Positions 1 to 4,110 of a DNA stretch of 9,178 bases are shown here, piece after piece (the stretch's first letter is position 1; every line of letters starts with the position of its first letter). Position numbers and translations under genes: made by a program. The DNA lies in the NCBI GenBank assembly GCA_014238195.1, contig JABABO010000197.1:1-9178 (forward strand), read 5' to 3'. The notes under the pieces are model-generated. The model had not been told where the DNA came from, searched no databases, and saw nothing but the letters and a program-made list of their open reading frames with translations. The DNA is from Kordiimonadaceae bacterium. Lineage in GTDB: Bacteria; Pseudomonadota; Alphaproteobacteria; Sphingomonadales; Kordiimonadaceae.

Positions 1-182
1 AGGCCAGATACGCTAGCCCGCATGCGCTGCGCAATGGAAAATACCGCTGCATTGTCTTTGGAAGATGCCACTTTCATCCCTGTGTTCAATTGGTTCTGTG
101 TTGCCATCAAGCTCTTATCTGTCTGTTTTAAGTTTTGCAGAGCCATAAGAGCGCTGTTATTTGTGTTTACTGAAAAAGCCAT
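1..182 (-). CDS. flagellin, N-terminal part (cut by the left edge)
   Basis: Only the first 60 codons are in the window; the gene continues past position 1. The start is ATG at 182-180, preceded by a good ribosome site (AAAGGAG, about 7 nt upstream). The visible residues form the conserved flagellin N-terminal D0/D1 helix: MAFSVNTN at the start, then QNQLNTGMKVASSKDNAAVF near residues 28-47. This helix packs in the core of the filament and also carries the export signal region. It closely resembles the neighbouring complete flagellin (same MAFS-NTN start and the same block from NTGMKVASSKDNAAVF onward) but differs in the first 30 residues, so the two are paralogs rather than identical copies. 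It has its own sigma-54-type promoter and leader hairpin. Multiple tandem flagellins are common in Alphaproteobacteria. The family call is firm; which paralog it is cannot be told. Confidence 0.93.
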   Translation of the reverse strand, partial: MAFSVNTNNSALMALQNLKQTDKSLMATQNQLNTGMKVASSKDNAAVFSIAQRMRASVSG

Positions 183-211
183 GTTCGTTCTCCTTTCTGG
201 ATTTATCATTT

Positions 212-224
212 GAGCATTTTGCTC
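212..224 (-). promoter_or_regulatory. leader stem-loop of the partial flagellin
   Basis: In the predicted 5' untranslated RNA, GAGCA and TGCTC can form a 5-bp stem with a 3-nt loop, about 30 nt upstream of the start codon. The other flagellin gene has a very similar GAGC-A5-GCTC element at the matching place (1320-1334). In Caulobacter, flagellin mRNA leaders are targets of post-transcriptional control by FlbT; a similar role here is inference from position and conservation between the two genes. Confidence 0.45.
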
Positions 225-238
225 TCGGCCCTTTCTTC

Positions 239-253
239 GCAAGGTGTATGCCA
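239..253 (-). promoter_or_regulatory. sigma-54 (RpoN) promoter of the partial flagellin
   Basis: Reading the minus strand, TGGCAT-ACACC-TTGC matches the sigma-54 consensus TGGCAC-N5-TTGC at all but one base, with the invariant GG and GC correctly spaced. It lies 57 nt upstream of the flagellin start codon, leaving a leader of roughly 45 nt. Late flagellar genes of Alphaproteobacteria (for example Caulobacter fljK) are sigma-54 dependent, which supports the assignment. Confidence 0.85.
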
Positions 254-257
254 AACA

Positions 258-270
258 TAACACATTGATT
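258..270 (-). promoter_or_regulatory. IHF-consensus site next to the flagellin sigma-54 promoter
   Basis: On the minus strand AATCAA-TGTG-TTA is a full match to the IHF core consensus WATCAANNNNTTR. It lies only 5 bp upstream of the -24 element. IHF bending typically helps enhancer-bound activators reach sigma-54 RNA polymerase. The same motif sits upstream of the second flagellin, which makes chance less likely. Binding itself is untested. Confidence 0.6.
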
Positions 271-314
271 TTAATGAATAATTACGTAACTTATAGGCTC
301 AGAAAATATCATTA

Positions 315-373
315 GGCAAATATGTGCTGATGCCTCCCGCTCAGGCAAGAAATATTTGCCGCTGTAAAACAGC
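315..373. repeat. nested inverted repeat and hairpin between the flagellins
   Basis: Outer arms GGCAAATAT (315-323) and ATATTTGCC (352-360) enclose inner arms TGCCT (331-335) and AGGCA (343-347). It is followed directly by a second hairpin, GCTGT-AAA-ACAGC (361-373). There is no T-run on either side, so it is not a typical terminator. Its centre lies about 110 bp upstream of the predicted start of the left flagellin transcript, the distance expected for an enhancer-type activator site of a sigma-54 promoter. Confidence 0.5.
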
Positions 374-406
374 AGTCAGGCGGATGTTTAATGTGGGATA
401 GATATT

Positions 407-433
407 AAAAAAGAGCCCCCGAAGGAGCCCTTT
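407..433 (-). terminator. rho-independent terminator of the complete flagellin gene
   Basis: Reading the minus strand, AAAGGGCTCC pairs with GGGGCTCTTT around a TTCG tetraloop, giving a 10-bp stem with two G-U wobbles, and runs straight into a T-tract (plus-strand A's at 407-412). It begins about 25 nt past the flagellin stop codon. A UUCG loop and a T-run on one strand only fix its direction, so this flagellin is transcribed separately from the next one. Confidence 0.88.
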
Positions 434-458
434 AAAGCGTTTATTATTATTGGAACGC

Positions 459-1286
459 TTACCTGAATAGCGATAATGCAGTGCCAGGGGCCTGATTGGC
501 AATTGACAGCGCTTGAAGGCCAAGCTGCTGCTTCACTTGCAAGCTTTGCAAGCTGGCAGAAACTTTTGCCATATCAGCATCCACCAAATTACCGATGCCA
601 CCTTCAATCGAATCGCTTAGTTTACCTGCGAATTCTTTCTGAAGCTCAAGACGATTAGCACCAGCACCCAATTTAGAGAGGGCAGTGTTGACAGACGTGA
701 TTGAATTTTCAATCGCCGTCACAGCAGTACCCGCGGATGCGGTACTTGAAATGCTCTGGCTCGCTGATACAGAAACAATAGAACCGCCAAGCGACATATT
801 TTGCGAAGAAATTGTAATTGTACCTGTGCCCGTATCATCAACGATAGCCGATACGTCATCGGCGCTAGAGCTCACAGCATTAATGCCATTAAATTCTGCG
901 TTATCGATAATGGATGTAATTTGATCGCGAAGTTGAGCAAAGTCATCTTGTAATGAAACTTTAGACGATGTGTCCAAGCCTGCATCTTTGGCAGACACTG
1001 CCTTTTCCTTCATTTCGATCAACAGATCAGACACGGCTTCGCCGGCTGCAATAGCAACATCAACAGATGATAGCGCACGGTCTAGTGAACTTTGTACTGA
1101 ACTTAAGCCAGAGACGTCTGACCGTAAAGATTGTGCTATTGCGAAAACAGCCGCATTGTCTTTGGATGACGCGACTTTCATGCCTGTGTTAATTTGGTTT
1201 TGGACTGCACCCAAATCCATATTGGTTTTTGAAAGGTTTTGCAGGGCTGCGAATGCACCCGGATTGGTATTAATTGAAAAAGCCAT
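459..1286 (-). CDS. flagellin
   Basis: This 275-residue protein polymerises into the flagellar filament after export by the flagellar type III apparatus. The conserved N-terminal D0/D1 region spans roughly residues 1-140 (MAFSINTN at the start, NTGMKVASSKDNAAVF at 33-48) and the conserved C-terminal helix covers the last 85 or so residues, with the typical ending ANQAPGTALSLFR. The middle is short and rich in S, T, A, D and G, as in other alphaproteobacterial flagellins of about 270-280 residues; the large variable domains of enteric flagellins are absent. The start ATG at 1286-1284 has GAGGAG 9 nt upstream. The gene has its own sigma-54-type promoter, IHF-like site, leader hairpins and a strong terminator, so it is probably monocistronic. 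A paralog follows on the same strand. No flaF or flbT is visible nearby. Confidence 0.96.
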   Translation of the reverse strand: MAFSINTNPGAFAALQNLSKTNMDLGAVQNQINTGMKVASSKDNAAVFAIAQSLRSDVSGLSSVQSSLDRALSSVDVAIAAGEAVSDLLIEMKEKAVSAKDAGLDTSSKVSLQDDFAQLRDQITSIIDNAEFNGINAVSSSADDVSAIVDDTGTGTITISSQNMSLGGSIVSVSASQSISSTASAGTAVTAIENSITSVNTALSKLGAGANRLELQKEFAGKLSDSIEGGIGNLVDADMAKVSASLQSLQVKQQLGLQALSIANQAPGTALSLFR

Positions 1287-1319
1287 TTCTATGGTCTCCT
1301 CATTCTGAGTTATGATTTA

Positions 1320-1351
1320 TGAGCTTTTTGCTCAGTGAAGCCTTTTGCTTC
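1320..1351 (-). promoter_or_regulatory. two leader stem-loops of the complete flagellin
   Basis: In the predicted 5' leader, GAAGC-AAAAG-GCTTC (1351-1337) is followed by TGAGC-AAAAA-GCTCA (1334-1320). Both have 5-bp stems and A-rich loops. The second resembles the leader hairpin of the neighbouring flagellin at 212-224. They start close to the expected transcript start and end about 33 nt before the start codon. They may stabilise the mRNA or bind a regulator such as FlbT; that is inference. Confidence 0.5.
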
Positions 1352-1364
1352 GGGCTTACCAAAT

Positions 1365-1379
1365 GCATGCGCTATGCCA
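1365..1379 (-). promoter_or_regulatory. sigma-54 (RpoN) promoter of the complete flagellin
   Basis: On the minus strand TGGCAT-AGCGC-ATGC carries the invariant GG and GC of the -24/-12 elements with correct spacing and shares its first six bases with the other flagellin promoter (239-253). The predicted transcript starts near 1353, giving a leader of about 65 nt. Confidence 0.8.
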
Positions 1380-1407
1380 ATTCTACTTAGCTAGAGATTT
1401 GTTAAGG

Positions 1408-1420
1408 TAACTCATTGATT
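1408..1420 (-). promoter_or_regulatory. IHF-consensus site upstream of the complete flagellin
   Basis: On the minus strand AATCAA-TGAG-TTA fully matches WATCAANNNNTTR. It lies 28 bp upstream of the -24 element, near -60 from the expected transcript start, a usual place for IHF in sigma-54 promoters. The equivalent site of the other flagellin is nearly identical (one differing base in the spacer). Confidence 0.6.
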
Positions 1421-1557
1421 TATTTGCGTAAAATTATGTACCTAGTAGAATTTGAGAAGGATTCATGCTTGATTTTATGTGGGCAATTATTACCGCGTGG
1501 GCATAATCTGCCGTGCTGGTATGGCTTAAATAACGGGCGGTGGGTAAATATTGCCAC

Positions 1558-1600
1558 ATTCATCCCCACATTTCTCCCCGCATTCCTCCCCGCATTCCTC
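1558..1600. repeat. 12-bp tandem repeat, about 3.6 copies
   Basis: Units are ATTCATCCCCAC (1558-1569), ATTTCTCCCCGC (1570-1581), ATTCCTCCCCGC (1582-1593) and a partial ATTCCTC (1594-1600). Copies become more alike toward the right, consistent with slippage. No function is apparent. Confidence 0.8.
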
Positions 1601-1626
1601 AAAGACAGCGTGATAGCTTCGAACGA

Positions 1627-1652
1627 GACCGAGCTTGGTTCAGGGTCCATTG
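1627..1652. repeat. decayed palindromic repeat element, inverted copy
   Basis: The reverse complement reads CAATGGACCCTGAACCAAGC and continues CTCGGTC. It aligns with the intact element at 1684-1713 (ATGGATGCTGAACCAAGTTC...), in opposite orientation and with its stem partly lost. It looks like a member of the same dispersed intergenic repeat family. Confidence 0.55.
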
Positions 1653-1683
1653 CCTTTTAAAGCAAACACAGGCTTAAACCACT

Positions 1684-1720
1684 CATGGATGCTGAACCAA
1701 GTTCAGCATGACGATGCTGA
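1684..1720. repeat. palindromic repeat with two alternative hairpins
   Basis: TGCTGAAC (1690-1697) pairs with GTTCAGCA (1701-1708) over a CAA loop. TCAGCAT (1703-1709) can instead pair with ATGCTGA (1714-1720) over GACG. The two hairpins share bases and exclude each other. The core, ATGGATGCTGAACCAAGTTC, resembles the widespread proteobacterial intergenic element of the 'atggatcctgaacttggttcaggatgacg' type. Confidence 0.7.
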
Positions 1721-1750
1721 CACTAAACTAACACTAACACTAACACTAAC
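1721..1750. repeat. ACTAAC hexamer tandem repeat
   Basis: Four perfect ACTAAC copies (1727-1750) follow one degenerate copy (CACTAA, 1721-1726). It abuts the palindromic element to its left. It is a simple microsatellite likely to change copy number by slippage; no gene reads through it. Confidence 0.85.
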
Positions 1751-1789
1751 GCCATCATACCATTGGGCGTCGAAATCCCACCACAACAT

Positions 1790-1815
1790 CGTCATTCCGA
1801 CGTAAGTCGGAATCC
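1790..1815. repeat. palindromic element with GTAA loop
   Basis: ATTCCGAC (1794-1801) and GTCGGAAT (1806-1813) form a perfect 8-bp stem around GTAA. With its flanks it reads GTCATTCCGAC...GTCGGAATCCAG, the form of a common proteobacterial intergenic repeat (GTCATTCCCGC-type units ending in GGAATCCA). No T-run follows, so it is a repeat rather than a clear terminator. Confidence 0.7.
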
Positions 1816-1900
1816 AGCGGCGCAGTCGTTTAGGCTTGCGAGGGGTTCATTTATTTCTGGCCCCCATCTCGCCCACGCAGCACGGGGTTGTCACGTCACA

Positions 1901-2230
1901 TTAATTCAAGGTTCGATGCGGTCTCAGATGGATATGATCATGATGCATGAGGGCGTAATCGTCGTAGCTTTGATCATTTTCAATAATGGTGGTTATTAAA
2001 GGCACCATAAAGGTTTGAGTGGTGAAGGACGCATCATCCATAATGGTAAAAATATTCGTCAACGCTATTGAAAGTGGATTTTCCGATGCTAGCAATTCCC
2101 TTCTTGTTACCAAGCGTAATTTTTTGGGTGCATTTGTTAGGCAGCGAAATACCGTAATCCAATCATAAAGTTCTTCAGCTGTTTTGTCTTGCAGAAAATT
2201 TTGTAGCAATTGCATATCTCGGTTAATCAT
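1901..2230 (-). CDS. hypothetical protein translationally coupled to luxI
   Basis: I do not recognise this 109-residue protein. Its ATG (2230-2228) overlaps the luxI stop in an ATGA, and a strong ribosome site, AAGGGG, lies 7 nt upstream inside luxI, so it is very likely a real, co-translated gene. It has no signal peptide or membrane segment. The N-terminal half is helical in character (LLQNFLQDKTAEELYDWITV), the middle is basic (residues about 35-46, APKKLRLVTRREL), and the tail is rich in histidine (HHDHIHLRPH near 95-104), which could bind metal. Position suggests a role with the acyl-homoserine lactone system: small genes coupled to a luxI homolog are known, such as cinS after cinI in Rhizobium leguminosarum, where CinS acts as an anti-repressor. 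No sequence similarity to CinS is claimed. Confidence 0.82.
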   Translation of the reverse strand: MINRDMQLLQNFLQDKTAEELYDWITVFRCLTNAPKKLRLVTRRELLASENPLSIALTNIFTIMDDASFTTQTFMVPLITTIIENDQSYDDYALMHHDHIHLRPHRTLN

Positions 2231-2904
2231 TGGAGTTCCCCTTGTTTTAAGACTGCATGGATAGAATTTTTCCGCTCAATAGGAAAATTGAAGAGGCGTT
2301 CGCGGTAAAGATTGTTTGAATCAATGCCTTTTAATTCTTTTATGTGTTCAAGGATGGCTTCATTGACGGATATGGCATAAGCAAAAAGGCAGTCATTATG
2401 CACAACAGATGGCAAACCTAGTGGGGTAAGTTCGTAATTGGCTTTCAACATGCCAGGTACGATATTGATATTGGTAACACAGGTAATTTTGGCAATGTCC
2501 ATTTTTAAGGCATATTGAAACATAGCAACCATTAATTCACCCGTTGCGGTTCCTTTAGCGTCATATTGGTCTTTTTCGTAATTTTCTGTCACATAAAAAC
2601 GTGAAACTTCCCAAGTATCGTCTGAACTTGGTGGGGGACCTTCACAGAGTTTAGGAAATATGGTGTTCAGAACATTGGGCTTGATGCTTGGAATTAGTCT
2701 TTTAGCGCCAAGAACAATATCATTGTCATCAACACACACTATGTATACGGCACTATCATTGTCAAATTGATCAATTTCCCAAATACCATCAGTTATTAAG
2801 GGCCAGCCAAACAATTCGACGAAGACTTTATGTCTTTGACGAAACATTTGATCGAGTATGTCGTCGTATAGGTGTTTATTATTAGAATCGATAAGGTAAA
2901 TCAT
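2227..2904 (-). CDS. luxI: acyl-homoserine lactone synthase (LuxI family)
   Basis: This 225-residue enzyme should join S-adenosylmethionine and an acyl carrier (acyl-ACP or acyl-CoA) to make an N-acyl-homoserine lactone signal. The invariant LuxI residues are all visible: R24, F28 and W34 in the N-terminal QRHKVFVELFGW segment, D45 and D48 in EIDQFDND, R69 in LGAKRL, and E99, R102 and F103 in WEVSRFYV. Thr144 may match the Thr tied to 3-oxo-acyl preference in EsaI and LasI, but this is an eye alignment. Length is slightly above the usual 190-220. The start ATG (2904-2902) has GGAG 7 nt upstream, inside an inverted repeat (2913-2933). luxR lies 90 bp upstream on the same strand and a small coupled ORF follows. 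The generic symbol is used because no specific ortholog is recognised. Confidence 0.95.
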   Translation of the reverse strand: MIYLIDSNNKHLYDDILDQMFRQRHKVFVELFGWPLITDGIWEIDQFDNDSAVYIVCVDDNDIVLGAKRLIPSIKPNVLNTIFPKLCEGPPPSSDDTWEVSRFYVTENYEKDQYDAKGTATGELMVAMFQYALKMDIAKITCVTNINIVPGMLKANYELTPLGLPSVVHNDCLFAYAISVNEAILEHIKELKGIDSNNLYRERLFNFPIERKNSIHAVLKQGELQ

Positions 2905-2912
2905 TGTTAATC

Positions 2913-2933
2913 TCCAAGGTTATTTCACTTGGA
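2913..2933 (-). promoter_or_regulatory. inverted repeat covering the luxI ribosome site
   Basis: On the minus strand TCCAAG and CTTGGA flank a 9-nt spacer (21 bp in all). The right arm contains most of the luxI Shine-Dalgarno (CTTGGAGATTAACAATG). As RNA it could form a stem that hides the ribosome site; as DNA it could be a regulator-binding dyad of lux-box size. Either reading is inference. Confidence 0.45.
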
Positions 2934-2970
2934 ATACTAGCAAAAATTGTTGGCTACTACCTTCCTCTAA

Positions 2971-2993
2971 TCAGGGGATGCTCTCAACCCTGA
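2971..2993 (-). promoter_or_regulatory. inverted repeat between luxR and luxI (possible LuxR operator)
   Basis: TCAGGG and CCCTGA arms flank an 11-nt spacer directly after the luxR stop codon. No T-run follows on the minus strand, so it is a poor terminator. A possible -10 for luxI, TGC-TAGTAT (2942-2934), places the dyad centre about 55 bp upstream of the start, slightly farther than usual for a class II lux box. It is a candidate operator without a recognised consensus. Confidence 0.35.
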
Positions 2994-2994
2994 G

Positions 2995-3732
2995 CTAAAT
3001 CATTATCTGGTTATGCTTGTATGCGCGCATAACAGCTTGTATACGCGTCGCCACTTGATACTTTCGCTTAGCATTTTCAATGTGCTGATGGACCGTGTTT
3101 GCGGAAATGTGAATAATGCTTGAAATTTCAGAATCGGTTTTACCCAAACCAGCCCAAGTAAGGCAGTCTACTTCCCTCGGTGTAAGGCTCACATTAGATT
3201 TAGAAATGTCTGCTGTTTTGGTGTTTTTAATTTTTGTAGCAGAATCAAATAAATATATAGCCATCAGGTGTATAGCATGAATTGCCTCTGCGGATATGAA
3301 AGGTTTTTGGCTCGCAACATTGACCGTAGCTGGTATAAACCCTTCTGCATAAATGGGTATTGTAACCCCGTGAATTAATCCAGTTTCTTCTGCCTCATGA
3401 AAAATTTGAATTTGCTTTTTCGAAATATTGTCTGCAACGACGGGATCATCCCAACGAAAAGGGGTGATTTGCTGACCAGATATTTGTAACACCCTATCCG
3501 ATTGCTTATAATATTCTGAATGATATCGCTCTATCCAAGCCATTGGGTAATCAAACAATAGCACTGCATCATCTGGTGCTGTTCTGTCATCACAAAGCGA
3601 AGTACACGAAAAATGATCAAACCCTAAAAGTTTAATTGTGTCGCTAAAAGATGACTGCAGCGTTTGCAAGCTGTCTATAGTTTTTACAGAATCAATAAAA
3701 TCCATTGCAGTAGTGAAGAATTGATTTGCCAT
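2995..3732 (-). CDS. luxR: LuxR-family quorum-sensing transcription factor
   Basis: With the start at ATG 3732-3730 the protein has 245 residues, typical for acyl-homoserine lactone receptors. The N-terminal ligand-binding domain (about 1-165) shows W66, Y70, D79, W94 and G122, matching the conserved W57, Y61, D70, W85 and G113 of TraR/LuxR; the Pro that usually follows the Asp is Arg (SDRV). The C-terminal LuxR-type helix-turn-helix spans about 182-238 (LTPREVDCLTW, GLGKTDSEIS, ISANTVHQHI). The start is chosen because AAGGAT sits 8 nt upstream and a predicted promoter puts the transcript start near 3776; an in-frame GTG at 3777-3775 lies at that point and has no ribosome site. luxI follows on the same strand. 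The protein should bind the LuxI product and control target promoters, probably including luxI. Confidence 0.94.
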   Translation of the reverse strand: MANQFFTTAMDFIDSVKTIDSLQTLQSSFSDTIKLLGFDHFSCTSLCDDRTAPDDAVLLFDYPMAWIERYHSEYYKQSDRVLQISGQQITPFRWDDPVVADNISKKQIQIFHEAEETGLIHGVTIPIYAEGFIPATVNVASQKPFISAEAIHAIHLMAIYLFDSATKIKNTKTADISKSNVSLTPREVDCLTWAGLGKTDSEISSIIHISANTVHQHIENAKRKYQVATRIQAVMRAYKHNQIMI

Positions 3733-3782
3733 TTTATAATCCTTATCAAGTTTTAGAGATAGCGGTACAGAATTCACGTATT

Positions 3783-3791
3783 ATTATAGCA
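3783..3791 (-). promoter_or_regulatory. extended -10 promoter of luxR
   Basis: On the minus strand TGC-TATAAT is a perfect extended -10 element. No good -35 lies 17 bp upstream, as is usual for extended -10 promoters. Transcription would begin near 3776, leaving a leader of about 44 nt before the ATG at 3732. Confidence 0.5.
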
Positions 3792-4088
3792 TATATAAAG
3801 CTTTTCAACTTTAAATTCTTACATACTTTTATTTCGGGCACTATCCAAAATTCTCTTCCTGAAAATTTATTGAGCAACACTGGCACATATTTATTGCGAA
3901 ATTGTTTATGCAGCTTGCTCAATATGACTTATTTGATATTTGTTAAGCATTAGGACGTTTGACCTAAACTGAGTAAGCAATGCCGAGATTTTTTGCTGTA
4001 CGCGTGCTTATATCTGTATTATGTAGACGCTAAAATTTCCTACAATAGTTACTATATAAATGTTATAAGCATGTTTCAGTGACAGTGT

Positions 4089-4109
4089 ATTTAAGGCGCG
4101 GACTTAAAT
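4089..4109 (+). promoter_or_regulatory. hairpin just before the hemA start codon
   Basis: ATTTAAG and CTTAAAT form a perfect 7-bp stem with a GCGCGGA loop that ends one base before the hemA ATG. No strong Shine-Dalgarno exists outside it; the only candidate at a fitting distance is GGA in the loop, 8 nt from the ATG. The stem is AT-rich and weak, so it may tune rather than block translation. Confidence 0.45.
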
Positions 4110-4110
4110 T

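Larger units (their letters stand above)
1287..1900. other. 614-bp non-coding stretch between the luxI unit and flagellin
   Basis: I see no credible gene here. The right-of-flagellin part (1287-1510) holds the flagellin leader, sigma-54 promoter, IHF-like site and a possible activator site near 1493-1503. The rest (1558-1818) is a cluster of short tandem and palindromic repeats listed separately. The short open frames that cross it translate repeats (for example repeated N-A-G-R) and lack ribosome sites. No terminator for the small ORF downstream of luxI is obvious. Confidence 0.7.
3733..4110. other. divergent regulatory region between luxR and hemA
   Basis: This 378-bp AT-rich stretch has no credible gene. 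It holds the luxR promoter (3783-3791). For hemA a possible sigma-70-type promoter is TTGCTG (3993-3998), 18 bp, TATTAT (4017-4022). An imperfect FNR-type box, TTGAT-ATTT-GTTAA, lies at 3933-3946, and a small dyad, TTAGG...CCTAA, at 3950-3967. These are weak by-eye calls. Confidence 0.5.

Noticed and set aside
685..1308. Plus-strand open frames inside the flagellin gene.
   Set aside because: They are antisense shadows of a clear flagellin with full N- and C-terminal signatures.
1415..1660. Overlapping open frames on both strands of the intergenic region.
   Set aside because: They translate the 12-bp tandem repeat and palindromic elements, lack ribosome sites and show no recognisable domain.
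1558..1750. CRISPR-like or telomere-like array.
   Set aside because: The units are 6 and 12 bp with no spacers, so they are simple tandem repeats. The hexamer resembles a telomere unit only by chance, and only five copies exist.
1763..1999. Plus-strand open frame opposite the end of the small ORF downstream of luxI.
   Set aside because: It reads through the GTCATTCCGAC palindrome and antisense to a coupled gene with a strong ribosome site.
3733..3777. Longer luxR form starting at GTG 3777, adding 15 residues.
   Set aside because: No ribosome site precedes it and the predicted extended -10 (3791-3783) puts the transcript start at about this codon. The ATG at 3732 has AAGGAT 8 nt upstream and gives the usual LuxR length.
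3959..3981. TTGACC as the -35 of a hemA promoter.
   Set aside because: No acceptable -10 lies 16-18 bp downstream; the TTGCTG/TATTAT pair at 3993-4022 fits better, though also weakly.
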